Shown: positions 30,704 through 41,284, counted from the first letter of the stretch. The stretch is 64,000 nt of DNA from Colwellia sp. (GCF_013215345.1 NZ_JABSOV010000013.1:1-64000), one strand, 5' to 3'. A program made the numbers and translations. The notes: generated by a model not told the origin, from the letters alone.

Positions 30704-31885
30704 TTAGAATTTCCCTGCGGTAAACGGATAAGCTTCTGGGTATTTTTTGATGTGAACTTTCACTTCATCTAACTGTGCTTGAAGTTGTGCTGATGGCACA
30801 TCATAAACATCGGTGATCATGGTATCGATATGCGGCTTGTCTATTTTCTCTGCCACTTTTACTGCCGCTAACACTTGCTCTCTATACTGCTCGTACAAAG
30901 CTGTGTCTTGTGCTTCATCCCACCAGTTTTGCTTCAACATCCAGTTTTTCATGCGCAAAATAGGATCATTACTTTGCCATTTAGCTTCTTCTTCTTTTGT
31001 TCGATAACCTGATGGATCATCTGAGGTAGAATGTGCGCCAAGACGATAAGACATCGCTTCGATTAATACCGGTTTACTTTCTTTTACCGCATAAGCGCGA
31101 GCAATTTGTGTTGCTTTTAGTACCGCTAGAATATCGTTGCCATCAATACGAATGGTTTTAATACCATAGCCAACACCACGCGAAGCAATGCCGTTACCTC
31201 TAAACTGCTCTTCAGCAGGAGTCGAAATGGCATAACCATTGTTTCGACAGAAAAAGATAACTGGCGCCTCTTGTACTGCCGCCATATTTAAACCGGCATG
31301 GAAGTCGCCTTCTGATGCAGCCCCTTCGCCAAAGTAGCAAATAGTCACAGCATCAAGACCTTGTAATTTTTGCCCATAAGCATAACCAGTCGCTTGTGGA
31401 ATTTGTGTGGCAAGTGTCGAAGAAACCGTCATACAGTTCAGCGCTTTAGAGCCATAGTGTATTGGCATTTGACGGCCTTTACCTAAATCTTCCGCATTAC
31501 TAAACAGTTGGTTCATAAAGTTTTCAAGGCTAAAGCCACGATACATTAAGGCACCCTGTTCACGATATTGCATCATGATCATATCTTGCGGCTCTAACCC
31601 CGCAGCACCACCAACGCTGGCAGCTTCTTCACCTAAAGCTGTCATGTAAAAGCTTAAACGCCCTTGGCGCTGCGATGCTACCATGCGTTCATCTAATACA
31701 CGATGAAAGGCTAGCGTCTGATATATTTTTGTCGCTAATGTTTGGTCAATATCAGGTAAATCAGCACCCGGATAGGTGGTGCCGTCTTGATGTAAAATTC
31801 TCAATTCAGGAATTTCAACACTGTGGCCATCGATAAAAGTAGGCTGATGCACTACCGGTCCATCATTATAAAGTTCTGTGCTCAT
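30704..31885 (-). CDS. bkdA1: Branched-chain 2-oxoacid dehydrogenase E1 alpha
   Basis: TPP motif YFGEGAASEGDFHAGLNMAAVQEAPVIFFCRNNGYAIST; YRLGAHSTSDDPSGYR. Confidence 0.94.
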   Translation of the reverse strand: MSTELYNDGPVVHQPTFIDGHSVEIPELRILHQDGTTYPGADLPDIDQTLATKIYQTLAFHRVLDERMVASQRQGRLSFYMTALGEEAASVGGAAGLEPQDMIMMQYREQGALMYRGFSLENFMNQLFSNAEDLGKGRQMPIHYGSKALNCMTVSSTLATQIPQATGYAYGQKLQGLDAVTICYFGEGAASEGDFHAGLNMAAVQEAPVIFFCRNNGYAISTPAEEQFRGNGIASRGVGYGIKTIRIDGNDILAVLKATQIARAYAVKESKPVLIEAMSYRLGAHSTSDDPSGYRTKEEEAKWQSNDPILRMKNWMLKQNWWDEAQDTALYEQYREQVLAAVKVAEKIDKPHIDTMITDVYDVPSAQLQAQLDEVKVHIKKYPEAYPFTAGKF

Positions 31886-31945
31886 AACGTTCTCTTCTTT
31901 TTACTCTAACGCGCAAGATATTGCGGCTAAAGTCTGCGAAAGTTG

Positions 31946-31987
31946 ATACCAAGTCGATGATATTAGAAAGCTTAATCAACTTGGTAT
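31946..31987. repeat. Short inverted repeat (ATACCAAGTCGAT ... ATCAACTTGGTAT)
   Basis: 12/13-bp stem; tip resembles the ATACCAA terminus of MITE B. Confidence 0.55.
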
Positions 31988-32073
31988 TAGCTAGGCTTAA
32001 TTTTTTGTTTTTAGTATAGCTAATTTATACCTATGCCTAAGTAAAGTAAGGCGTGCCATAATAGTCAATTTAC

Positions 32074-32089
32074 TTTACCTTTACGTCAA
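32074..32089. promoter_or_regulatory. Putative degenerate LiuR-like operator upstream of bkd
   Basis: TTTACCTTTACGTCAA matches TTTACGTTAACGTCAA (7792-7807) at 14/16 positions. Confidence 0.4.
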
Positions 32090-32244
32090 CTGACAATCAA
32101 TAAACAAAGACAATAAGTTACTATGTGCACAATAGAAAGTGAGCAATATTCTTTACAGTGGGATTAACGTAATGAAGTGGTGGCAATTGATGAAAAAAAG
32201 AGTTATTACTAAGTGGGGGGTAATAACTCTTAAATAGCAGAAAC

Positions 32245-33906
32245 CTAGAGCCCTGCTGCTTTAAATGCAGCACTGACAATAGCTTGTGCTTCACTGATGA
32301 TTTTTTGCAGATGATTATCATCGATAAAACTCTCTGCATAAATTTTATAAATTTCTTCCGTACCTGAAGGACGCGCAGCAAACCAACCATTATCAGTCAC
32401 TACTTTTATGCCTCCTATGGCAGCACCATTGCCAGGTGCATGGGAGAGTACTTGTATAATTTTATCACCAGCAAGTATGTCGGCACTAACATCATCTATT
32501 GAAAGAGCCGTTAATACACGTTTTTGCTCAAATGATGCCACCGCTTCAACTCGACCATAACATGGTTTCCCTAAACTTTTAGCAAGTTCAAGGTAATATA
32601 GGTAAGGGTCTTTGCCGGTAACAGCAAGAATTTCTGCGGCTAATAAAGCTAGGATAAAACCATCTTTATCTGTGGTCCAAGTACTGCCATCACGTGCTAA
32701 GAAAGAAGCACCTGCACTTTCTTCTCCGCCAAAGGCATAACTTGCATCGGCTAAACCATCAACAAACCACTTAAAACCAACGGGTACTTCTGATAAGGGT
32801 AACGACAGCTGGTTAGCAACACGATCAATCAGTGAGCTGGACACTAAAGTCTTGCCTATCTTACAGCTTTTTGGCCAATCTCTATGGGTCATCAAGTAAT
32901 GAATCGCGACAGCGAGGTAATGATTAGGATTCATCAAACCGCCAGTCGGGGTAACGATACCGTGGCGATCAAAGTCGGGGTCATTACCAACACTGATATC
33001 AAAATCATCTTTCATGGCGATTAAGCCAGCCATAGCGTATTTTGAAGAACAGTCCATGCGAATTTTGCCGTCTTTATCTAGTGGCATAAAAGCAAAGCTA
33101 GCATCGACAACTTCATTAACTACCTTAATTTTAAGGTCATATTGCTGAGCAATCACCGGCCAATAATCAATGCCTGAGCCGCCAAGCGGGTCAACACCTA
33201 TAGTTACTCCGGCTTTGGCAATAGCCTGCATATCAATCACTTGGTCAAGTTGGGTAACATAATGATTAATAAAATCTTCTTTAACGAGTAAAGAGGATTG
33301 TAATGCCTGCTGGTAAGATAGCTGCTTTATACCCTCTGAGTTAGCGGCAATTAATTCATTAGCACGCTGTTCAATTTTTTTAGTGATGTCACCTTCGGCA
33401 GGACCACCATGAGGGGGGTTATATTTAATACCCCCATCGCTAGGTGGATTATGCGAAGGAGTGATCACCAGACCATCGGCAATGTTATTAGCGTCTGATT
33501 TATTATGGCAAATAATTAAACGAGAAATAACCGGCGTTGGCGTAAAGCCCTTTCCTGATAATGCGTCACTTTGTATAACAACATTAACACCATTGGCAAT
33601 AAGTACCGAGATAGCACTAGCAAAAGCCGGCTCAGATAACGCATGAGTATCTTTACCTAAAAAAAGTGGACCATTAATGCCATTATCTTGGCGATACTCA
33701 GCGATAGCCTGACAAATAGCAATAATATGCTGTTCATTGAAACTACGCTTGCTGGCACTGCCACGATGACCTGAGGTACCAAAACTAACTTGCTCTGCTG
33801 CTAAGCTAACATCTGGAGTCTGGGTAAAGTAGTCACTAACTAGCTGACCAATATTAATTCTATCTTGAGGACGAACAGGTTTACCGGCAAAAGTATCAAC
33901 ACTCAT
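32245..33906 (-). CDS. pgm: Phosphoglucomutase (alpha-D-glucose phosphate-specific)
   Basis: FGTSGHRGSASKRSFNEQHI, TPSHNPPSDGGIKYNPPHGGPAEG, GNDPDFDRHGIVTP, ARPSGTEEIYKIYAESF. Confidence 0.96.
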   Translation of the reverse strand: MSVDTFAGKPVRPQDRINIGQLVSDYFTQTPDVSLAAEQVSFGTSGHRGSASKRSFNEQHIIAICQAIAEYRQDNGINGPLFLGKDTHALSEPAFASAISVLIANGVNVVIQSDALSGKGFTPTPVISRLIICHNKSDANNIADGLVITPSHNPPSDGGIKYNPPHGGPAEGDITKKIEQRANELIAANSEGIKQLSYQQALQSSLLVKEDFINHYVTQLDQVIDMQAIAKAGVTIGVDPLGGSGIDYWPVIAQQYDLKIKVVNEVVDASFAFMPLDKDGKIRMDCSSKYAMAGLIAMKDDFDISVGNDPDFDRHGIVTPTGGLMNPNHYLAVAIHYLMTHRDWPKSCKIGKTLVSSSLIDRVANQLSLPLSEVPVGFKWFVDGLADASYAFGGEESAGASFLARDGSTWTTDKDGFILALLAAEILAVTGKDPYLYYLELAKSLGKPCYGRVEAVASFEQKRVLTALSIDDVSADILAGDKIIQVLSHAPGNGAAIGGIKVVTDNGWFAARPSGTEEIYKIYAESFIDDNHLQKIISEAQAIVSAAFKAAGL

Positions 33907-33957
33907 ATTTTCTTCTTAATGATTAATGGCAATTAGTTAGAGTCTCTACGCGTTTAG

Positions 33958-34569
33958 TTAGAGTAACTCACGAATTTTCTCAACATCAATATCACTATAA
34001 CCTAATGAAATTGACGCTTTAGTTAACATCATTTTTTTACGTGTGGTGTTAGAGTTAGTAATAACCCAAAAAGGACTTTCCGGTATTTGGCGAGGTTTAG
34101 TACTGCTACCACTTTCTGCTAATTTATTTTCACTGTTAGCAAAATACAAGCGATCACGGCCACTGATCTCAGTGACTACGCCAAACTGCTCAGGATGCGC
34201 ACGATATAACGCCGCAAGGATTAATAAAAACCGACCGACAGCGCCACGTTGCATGGCTAGCTCTTCTTTATTAATAAAGTTAAACACAGTTTCATGACTC
34301 TCAGCCACTGCTTTAACAAGCTTAACCGCCTCTGGCTTTATAATTCCCGCAGTTTTAATACTCACTACAGGCTGGTCGACTTTAAGGGAGACTTCGACCT
34401 TATCTGAAATTTCATTAACGGTAACAGCTTCAACAACGGTTGCTGAGTCTTTAGCTTCTAAACCAAAATTTAGCAAACGGCGTAAAATGGCAGAAGCACT
34501 TTCACCAATATATTGGGTATTCGTGGCAATGTATTGATAAAGTTCTTCATCTATTTCGATGTTTTTCAT
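33958..34569 (-). CDS. seqA: Negative modulator of replication initiation SeqA
   Basis: [34 protein letters not shown]-terminus; C-terminal [16 protein letters not shown]; adjacent to pgm. Confidence 0.93.
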   Translation of the reverse strand: MKNIEIDEELYQYIATNTQYIGESASAILRRLLNFGLEAKDSATVVEAVTVNEISDKVEVSLKVDQPVVSIKTAGIIKPEAVKLVKAVAESHETVFNFINKEELAMQRGAVGRFLLILAALYRAHPEQFGVVTEISGRDRLYFANSENKLAESGSSTKPRQIPESPFWVITNSNTTRKKMMLTKASISLGYSDIDVEKIRELL

Positions 34570-34635
34570 TGTTACCCTTAACTTAAAGAATTCGGGCAGA
34601 TTATATAGGGAAATGGCGGATGGTTGAACTGATTT

Positions 34636-34875
34636 ATACCCATTACCATTCAAAGTGCAGGATTTCAGTGGGAATTAGCATGACTTTAGACAAGATAACT
34701 AATTTATGCATAGTTATTCTATTCTATGCTTTGATTATTTACCGCAGTATAAAGCCATGTTAAACCCATCGAAGAAGGGCTTAACATGGCTATCCTTAAA
34801 ACGAATTTCACCACATCACATCGAAATAAAATTACCCCGCACTCTGGAACATGCGTCTTGACTGGTAACGGGTAT
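34636..34875. mobile_element. MITE-like element C with imperfect terminal inverted repeats
   Basis: Left ATACCCATTACCATTCAAAGTGC vs reverse complement of right ATACCCGTTACCAGTCAAGACGC (18/23); internal perfect stem AGCCATGTTAA/TTAACATGGCT. Confidence 0.65.
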
Positions 34876-34942
34876 CCTTGCAAATAGTCGTTAAAAACAT
34901 GACAATATCGTCATTAATGGACAAATAAAAACTAAGTCAAAC

Positions 34943-35731
34943 ATGATAAAACAGCACGCAATACTTAACTATAAACAAACAGGTACTGGCGAACATCTTG
35001 TACTTATCCATGGTTTATTTGGTAGCTTAGAAAATCTCAATATGGTGGCAAAATCATTAAGTAACAATTTTTGTGTTACTAGTGTTGACGTAAGAAATCA
35101 TGGTAATTCGTTTCATGCAAGCTCCATGGAATACCCTGAATTAGCACAAGACATTATCAATTTATTAGACCATTTAAACATTTATACTTGTCTATTACTT
35201 GGACATTCTATGGGAGGGAAAATAGCCATTCAAGTCGCTATAGAACAGCCTCAACGAATTAAAAAATTACTTATCGCTGATATTGCGCCGGTTAGTTACC
35301 CGCCACATCATTTAGAGATAATAAAGGGTTTGCAAGCAATCGATTTATCCAAGGTGATGAAGCGAAAGGATGCTGATGAGCAACTTGCGCCCTTTGTCGA
35401 AAACCTAGGTGTTAGACAATTTTTATTGCGTAATTTAGCACTCGATAGCCAAGGTGAATTCAGCTTCAGATGTAGCCTTAGCAACATTAGTTTATGCTAC
35501 CCACAAATAATGAAAGCCAATGAATTAGCGGCCAACCAAGCCGCTTATAACGGACCAACATTGTTTATCAAGGGTGGTAAATCAGATTATATTTTACCTG
35601 AGCATAGAGCAGCTATTGCAAAGTTATTACCTAACAGTAAAGCAAAAATAATCCAAGGTGCTGGTCATTGGCTGCATGCTGAGAAAACCCTAGCCTTTAA
35701 CAAGATTGTTGTCGACTTTATCAAGAGTTAA
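34943..35731 (+). CDS. ybfF: Alpha/beta hydrolase (YbfF-type esterase)
   Basis: HGLFGSLENLNMVAKSL; LLGHSMGGKIAIQVA; GAGHWLHAEK; seqA/pgm context. Confidence 0.9.
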   Translation: MIKQHAILNYKQTGTGEHLVLIHGLFGSLENLNMVAKSLSNNFCVTSVDVRNHGNSFHASSMEYPELAQDIINLLDHLNIYTCLLLGHSMGGKIAIQVAIEQPQRIKKLLIADIAPVSYPPHHLEIIKGLQAIDLSKVMKRKDADEQLAPFVENLGVRQFLLRNLALDSQGEFSFRCSLSNISLCYPQIMKANELAANQAAYNGPTLFIKGGKSDYILPEHRAAIAKLLPNSKAKIIQGAGHWLHAEKTLAFNKIVVDFIKS

Positions 35732-35957
35732 CGGCTGGTAAATATTTATAAAAACACAAGTTCCCCCCGTCGACTTGACTATCATTGATGAAGATCAAAA
35801 TTCTTAGTGCCAACACACGCTATTGTTGTTATTTTCTGAGCTTATTTAGCCATTAGTCATAAATGCTAATGGTATGGCGGAGATGATATGTTATAATCCC
35901 GCCAATTTTTTGGCCTTAATGTTTTTGGCCTTAGTGTATAAGAAACAATCAACCACT

Positions 35958-36179
35958 ATGCTAGTAGAACATTTTGAGCTTATTGAGGCCATCGGCCTGA
36001 ATTTATTTTTCCTTTTTATCTTTGGTTTTATCGGCTTATCTATTCATGGTGTGATGAATGAAAACGATGTGCCAAAAATGGGTAAAATGGTGGTATACAC
36101 TGTTTTATTTGCCGGCTGTGCCGGTTTTATTGCTAAGGCTATTATCCAGTTTATCTGGGAAAGCCAGGGTGTGGGTTAA
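35958..36179 (+). CDS. Small two-TM protein (DUF2788-like)
   Basis: MLVEHFELIEAIGLNLFFLFIFGFIGLSIHGVMNENDVPKMGKMVVYTVLFAGCAGFIAKAIIQFIWES; start trimmed from the longer ORF. Confidence 0.75.
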   Translation: MLVEHFELIEAIGLNLFFLFIFGFIGLSIHGVMNENDVPKMGKMVVYTVLFAGCAGFIAKAIIQFIWESQGVG

Positions 36180-36182
36180 CTC

Positions 36183-36464
36183 ATGGCAAAAGAAATATCC
36201 GATTTAACCACTATTGACTTATTCAATAATGAAAAACGCCCTGGACGCCCAAAAACGAACCCAAACTCTCGTAGCGTACAAATAAAGATAAATAAGCGAA
36301 ATCAAGTTAAACGTGATAAAAACAATGGCTTAAAACGCGTTGAGTTTAAGGTTCATCACAGTTTATTCGAACAATTAGAGCAATTAGCTGAAACTCAACA
36401 AGTGAGTCGAAGTGAATTAATAGAGGCGCTGCTAATAGAGTCGTTAGCCGCACACGTTAAGTAA
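36183..36464 (+). CDS. ybfE: YbfE-like LexA-regulated family protein
   Basis: DLFNNEKRPGRPKTNPNSRSVQIKINKRNQVKRDKNNGLKRVEFKVHHSLFEQLEQLAE; between ybfF and fldA. Confidence 0.8.
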   Translation: MAKEISDLTTIDLFNNEKRPGRPKTNPNSRSVQIKINKRNQVKRDKNNGLKRVEFKVHHSLFEQLEQLAETQQVSRSELIEALLIESLAAHVK

Positions 36465-36496
36465 TTTTTAAGAAAGCATCTATAAGGTAAAATTTC

Positions 36497-37024
36497 ATGG
36501 CAATCGTAGGTTTATTCTTCGGCAGTGATACCGGTAATACTGAAGCAATTGGAAAAATGATCCAGAAAAAACTTGGCAAGCAAATGGTTGATGTGAAAGA
36601 CATTGCCAAAAGCACTAAAGAGGAAATCGCTGAGTTTGATCTACTGATTTTAGGCATCCCTACTTGGTACTATGGTGAAAACCAATGTGATTGGGATGAC
36701 TTTTTACCTGATTTAGAAGAAATTGATTTCACTGACAAATTAGTTGCCATCTATGGTTTAGGCGACCAAGAAGATTACGCCGAATACTTCTGTGATGCGA
36801 TGGAGCCATTGCGTGACATCGTTGAAAGCAAAGGTGCTATCGTTGTTGGTAATTGGTCAACCGAAGGTTATGAATTTGAAGCTTCTAAAGCGCTTGTTGA
36901 TGAAAATACATTTATCGGCTTATGTATTGACGAAGACAGACAAAGTGAATTAACAGAAGAGCGTGTTGATAAATGGCTCGTGCAATTAAATGATGAAATG
37001 TGTTTAGCTGAATTTTCCGAATAA
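36497..37024 (+). CDS. fldA: Flavodoxin
   Basis: VGLFFGSDTGNTEAIGKMI; GIPTWYYGENQCDWDDF; YGLGDQEDYAEYFCDAM. Confidence 0.96.
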   Translation: MAIVGLFFGSDTGNTEAIGKMIQKKLGKQMVDVKDIAKSTKEEIAEFDLLILGIPTWYYGENQCDWDDFLPDLEEIDFTDKLVAIYGLGDQEDYAEYFCDAMEPLRDIVESKGAIVVGNWSTEGYEFEASKALVDENTFIGLCIDEDRQSELTEERVDKWLVQLNDEMCLAEFSE

Positions 37025-37050
37025 CCTTATTTCATTCATGGATATAATAG

Positions 37051-37080
37051 AAAAAAGCCCATTAATTGGGCTTTTTTTTT
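37051..37080 (+). terminator. Intrinsic terminator
   Basis: AAAAAAGCCCATTAATTGGGCTTTTTTTTT. Confidence 0.92.
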
Positions 37081-37196
37081 AGCTTTTTCAAGCAAATCTA
37101 AAAATATCATCAAAGAATAAAACTAAAGCTTTTCTCTTTATCGATAACCCCCTATAATTTTGATATTACATTACTTAATCACTTTAGAGACTTAAT

Positions 37197-37640
37197 ATGG
37201 CTGAACAAAACGAAGAACTTAAAAGAGCTGGATTAAAAATCACCCTGCCTAGAATTAAAATACTAAGTATTCTTCAACAGCCAAATAATCAGCACATCAG
37301 TGCTGAAGATGTGTATAAAATATTACTAGGGCAAAATGAAGAAATTGGCTTAGCTACTGTATACCGAGTATTAAACCAATTTGATGATGCTGGTATCGTT
37401 ACCCGTCACCATTTTGAAGGTGGTAAGTCAGTCTTTGAATTAGCCCATAAAGCACATCATGATCATTTGGTTTGTTTGAAATGTGGTAAAGTGGTCGAGT
37501 TTGAAGATAATGTCATTGAAGAAAGACAAAAAGATATTGCCGTAGCTAACAAGATCAAGCTAACTAATCATAGCTTATATCTATACGGTGAATGTGAAGA
37601 TCAAGAGGCTTGTGAGTCGTACAGAAAAAAACATCAATAA
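37197..37640 (+). CDS. fur: Ferric uptake regulator Fur
   Basis: LKRAGLKITLPRIKIL; GLATVYRVLNQFDDAGIV; HHDHLVCLKCGKVVEF. Confidence 0.96.
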   Translation: MAEQNEELKRAGLKITLPRIKILSILQQPNNQHISAEDVYKILLGQNEEIGLATVYRVLNQFDDAGIVTRHHFEGGKSVFELAHKAHHDHLVCLKCGKVVEFEDNVIEERQKDIAVANKIKLTNHSLYLYGECEDQEACESYRKKHQ

Positions 37641-37689
37641 AAGACATTACTAGTTCAGGTAACTTTACTTACCTAGTTACCCAAACATA

Positions 37690-37724
37690 AAAACGCTGCG
37701 ATATCACTATCACAGCGTTTTTTG
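37690..37724. terminator. Intrinsic terminator after fur
   Basis: AAAACGCTGCGATATCACTATCACAGCGTTTTTT. Confidence 0.8.
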
Positions 37725-37766
37725 TTGTCGATATTTTGCTTATTGAAATCTGTCGTTAAGGTCAGA

Positions 37767-38336
37767 TCAGGCTTTTTTCAAGTAAGCTGATACTAGAACT
37801 ATGCGAGTGCCGTTTACTTTCCCTTCGATGTGTTCAGGGTTATCCGTTAGCGTAATACCGCGTACTAAGGTGCCTTGTTTGGCAGTAAAGTTTGCCCCTT
37901 TAACTTTTAAATCTTTAATTAGTGTCACATTATCACCGTCTTGTAATTCTGCACCATTACTATCTCGGGTTGGTCCATTACTACGCTCCGCTGCTATACC
38001 CTGCTCTGCCCAGGTTTTAACTTCATCTTCCAAGTAAATCATCTCTAAGGCGTCTTGTGCCCAACTTTCTGTAGAGAGTTTGTGTAACATGCGATATGAC
38101 ATGACTTGTACCACTGGCTCTTGATTCCACATACTGTCATTCAAACAGCGCCAATGGTTTAGATCTAACTCGCTTTGACCTTCAATCTGTGACAAGCACT
38201 TTTGACAAACATAAATAGATTGCTGAGCACTTAAGTCACTTGTTGGCGGTACAGGATAAACTGCCAGCGTATTGGTACTGGTACAAAGTTCACAGCTATT
38301 ATTACTACGGGTTTTTAATGCTTGTTCTGCAGGCAT
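37767..38336 (-). CDS. PhnA/YjdM-like zinc-ribbon protein
   Basis: CELCTSTNTLAVYPVPP; CQKCLSQI; SNGAELQDGDNVTLIKDLKVKGANFTAKQGTLVRGITLTDNPEHIEGKV. Confidence 0.85.
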   Translation of the reverse strand: MPAEQALKTRSNNSCELCTSTNTLAVYPVPPTSDLSAQQSIYVCQKCLSQIEGQSELDLNHWRCLNDSMWNQEPVVQVMSYRMLHKLSTESWAQDALEMIYLEDEVKTWAEQGIAAERSNGPTRDSNGAELQDGDNVTLIKDLKVKGANFTAKQGTLVRGITLTDNPEHIEGKVNGTRIVLVSAYLKKA

Positions 38337-38518
38337 AATTTTTCCAAAGATATTCGTTATTTTAATAAGCTAATTATACCCGCATCGCCTTATATTTCTA
38401 TGAAAAAACTTACTTTAACGGTTAAATCCCCTCGTTTATCGATTACCCCTAGACAATGACTATTCTTCAATGATAAAACTCCCCCATAATTATAAACTAC
38501 TGAGTAGCAGGCTAAACC

Positions 38519-39742
38519 ATGACCAGCGCAACGACAGCGAATGTATCTTTTTTTCAAAAACTTAAATCGACCAGTTTGGTCAGCCAAATAATCGTCGCAA
38601 TTATTTTAGCTTGCCTATTAGCAACTCTATCACCAGAATCCGCTAAGACATTCGGCATGCTCGGCAGCTTATTTGTCAGCGCCTTAAAAGCAGTTGCGCC
38701 AATTCTTGTGCTGGTATTGGTCACCTCTGCTATCGCTAATCAAAAGCTCGATAGTAGTGCTGAGTTAAAGCCTATCATTGGCTTATATTTCTTAGGAACC
38801 CTGAGTGCAGCCTTTATTGCGGTATTATTAAGTTTTGCTTTTCCGACTGAGCTGACCTTAGATTTAGCCGGAGCGAGCGCTAACCCGCCACAAAAATTAA
38901 CCGAAGTTTTGGCTACGCTGGCTTTTAAAGTGGTTGAGAACCCAATAACAGCTATTGCTACTGGTAATTTTATCGCTGTACTTGCTTGGGGATTGGGCTT
39001 AGGATTTTCATTAAAACATGCCAGTGCGTCAAGTAAAGCTATGGTGCATGACTTAAGCGAAGCAATTTCGAGCATTGTTCGTATGGTAATACGCTTTGCA
39101 CCACTAGGGATATTTGGTTTAGTAGCGAATACTGTTGCCACTACCGGCTTTAGCGCTTTAGGTGAATATAGCCACTTGGTGGTCGTGTTGATTAGCGCTA
39201 TGTTAATTATTGCCTTGCTGGTTAACCCGCTTATTGTCTTTATTATCACTAAGAAAAACCCTTACCCTTTGGTTTTCACTTGTCTTAGAGAGTCAGGTAT
39301 TACCGCCTTTTTCACCCGTAGTTCCGCAGCGAATATTCCAGTGAATATGGCCTTATGTAAGAAGTTAGATTTACATGAAGACACCTATTCGGTATCAATT
39401 CCATTAGGTGCCACTATCAACATGGCAGGTGCCGCTATTACGATTACCGTACTAACCTTGGCGGCAGCGAATAGTTTAGATATTGAAGTTAGCTTTGCCA
39501 CGGCAATATTACTGTCAGTGGTTGCCGCTATTTCAGCATGTGGTGCCTCTGGTGTCGCTGGTGGCTCACTATTACTTATTCCATTAGCTTGTGGCTTATT
39601 TGGCATCAATAACGATATTGCTATGCAGGTTGTTGCCATTGGTTTTATTATTGGCGTTATTCAAGACTCAGCCGAAACGGCATTAAACAGTTCAACCGAT
39701 GTGGTGTTTTCAGCAGCAGCTTCGCATCATATAACTAAGTAG
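38519..39742 (+). CDS. sstT: Serine/threonine:sodium symporter SstT
   Basis: Dicarboxylate/amino acid:cation symporter motifs [69 protein letters not shown]. Confidence 0.92.
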   Translation: MTSATTANVSFFQKLKSTSLVSQIIVAIILACLLATLSPESAKTFGMLGSLFVSALKAVAPILVLVLVTSAIANQKLDSSAELKPIIGLYFLGTLSAAFIAVLLSFAFPTELTLDLAGASANPPQKLTEVLATLAFKVVENPITAIATGNFIAVLAWGLGLGFSLKHASASSKAMVHDLSEAISSIVRMVIRFAPLGIFGLVANTVATTGFSALGEYSHLVVVLISAMLIIALLVNPLIVFIITKKNPYPLVFTCLRESGITAFFTRSSAANIPVNMALCKKLDLHEDTYSVSIPLGATINMAGAAITITVLTLAAANSLDIEVSFATAILLSVVAAISACGASGVAGGSLLLIPLACGLFGINNDIAMQVVAIGFIIGVIQDSAETALNSSTDVVFSAAASHHITK

Positions 39743-39777
39743 CGAACTGCCAGATAAACAAAAGCTGACGCTCATAT

Positions 39778-39817
39778 TAAAAAGGCCGATAATACATTAG
39801 TACTATCGGCCTTTTAA
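39778..39817. terminator. Bidirectional intrinsic terminator
   Basis: AAAAAGGCCGATAATACATTAGTACTATCGGCCTTTT. Confidence 0.85.
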
Positions 39818-39847
39818 AATTCTAATTCTAATTCTAATTCTAATTTT
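39817..39847. repeat. Hexanucleotide microsatellite (ATTCTA)n, about 4-5 units
   Basis: ATTCTAATTCTAATTCTAATTCTAATTTT immediately after the terminator. Confidence 0.9.
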
Positions 39848-39934
39848 GAACTTAGAAGTTTAGAAAAGTATGGTCAAAGTTTTTGATAAAATCCCGTTGA
39901 ATAGTTGCTTGCTCATAGACATCGTTTTACCATA

Positions 39935-41284
39935 CTAATTCCAGTTTATAGTGATGCTTTTTTCATTGTCCTTGGCGATAAAAGGCTGACAAATAAAATG
40001 CCCCACCGCTGCGACCAACTCATTATCGTAATATAAGAAAGCAATACGCTTACGCTGCCAAGGGGCTATATTTAGCTCTTGTAGTACTTTTTTAACGCTA
40101 CGGGAATGCTGTCTAAAATCAGGTAAACACTTAGGGTTATGATGACTAAAACGTACCGTGACGCGCTGTTTCTGTTTAGGAAAAATAATAGCTGACGAGC
40201 CATTAGCTTTACCGATGTTATGATTGAAAATCAGTTTCCCTAAGTTATCCGGTAAAGTGACTGCAGTGTTGTCTTCGGACAGAGCAACTGACGTTTGCCA
40301 ATCACTTAAGTCTTGATAATCTGGTGTTAAGTAAAGCGCACCTTTAAAGCGGCGAAAAACCTGCCCAGACACGTTAATTTGTGGACTTTTATCATCAGCT
40401 GCCTGTAACTGTTGCCTAACTTGGTTCAGCTGTTCAGTACTTGGCATCAAGCAAGCATGCTGCGCCATAAAATAGCGAATTAGATTATTAAAACGGGCTA
40501 TTGATAATGACTGCAAGCGATCAATATGTAAGCTGTCTTCACTGGCACTACATACGCTTAAATCTTGCTCGGCAAGTTCATCCAATAACTCTTGTCCAGC
40601 TAAACAATGGCTGGCACTGCGATTAATGGTGTTACTAATACTGGGCCAACGTGCACGTAAAAGTGGCATGACCTGCTGCCGAATAAAGTTACGATCAAAA
40701 CAAGTATCAAGATTTGACTCATCCTCAATCCAATTAAGCTGGTGAGCTTGCGCATAAGCTTCTATTTCTTGTCGGGAGATACTCAATAACGGACGAACTA
40801 ATAAGTGCTGAGCAAGTTGAGTTTGCGCTGACATAGCTGCAAGACCTTTTAAACCTGCACCTCGTTTCAGCGCTAATAAAAAGGTTTCACTCTGATCATC
40901 ACTATGATGGCCAGTTAACACCAAAGACTTTTGAGCCCTTAATGTTTTCAAAGCATGGTATCTAGCATCACGTGCTAAAGCTTCAAGCGAGTGTTGTGCT
41001 TGCGCTTGTACATGCACACTTTTAATAACGAGTTTAACCGAAAGCTTGTCACATTCTTGCTGAGCGAATTGCTGCCAATGCAGGGCATTGTCACTTAAAC
41101 CATGATTAACATGACAGACTGTTATGTTATTATTGACCAGTTTTTTTTGCTTTAATTGCATTAAAGCGTGTAACAGAACCTGAGAGTCAACACCGCCACT
41201 ATAGGCAATAACTAACTCAATATTTCCATGTATTTCGAAAAGACTTTTGAGGGTGTTATGAAGGGTTGTTATTATATTATGCAT
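39935..41284 (-). CDS. tilS: tRNA(Ile)-lysidine synthetase
   Basis: PP-loop AYSGGVDSQVLLHAL; TGHHSDDQSETFLLALKRGAGLKGLAAM; between sstT and accA. Confidence 0.95.
   Translation of the reverse strand: MHNIITTLHNTLKSLFEIHGNIELVIAYSGGVDSQVLLHALMQLKQKKLVNNNITVCHVNHGLSDNALHWQQFAQQECDKLSVKLVIKSVHVQAQAQHSLEALARDARYHALKTLRAQKSLVLTGHHSDDQSETFLLALKRGAGLKGLAAMSAQTQLAQHLLVRPLLSISRQEIEAYAQAHQLNWIEDESNLDTCFDRNFIRQQVMPLLRARWPSISNTINRSASHCLAGQELLDELAEQDLSVCSASEDSLHIDRLQSLSIARFNNLIRYFMAQHACLMPSTEQLNQVRQQLQAADDKSPQINVSGQVFRRFKGALYLTPDYQDLSDWQTSVALSEDNTAVTLPDNLGKLIFNHNIGKANGSSAIIFPKQKQRVTVRFSHHNPKCLPDFRQHSRSVKKVLQELNIAPWQRKRIAFLYYDNELVAAVGHFICQPFIAKDNEKSITINWN

Noticed and set aside
32121-32390. Minus-strand ORF of 89 aa at the pgm 3' end
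   Set aside because: Out-of-frame overlap with pgm coding sequence and downstream spacer.
38740-39249. Minus-strand ORF of 169 aa
   Set aside because: Antisense to sstT; Ala/Ile/Thr-rich mirror of a membrane-protein codon pattern.
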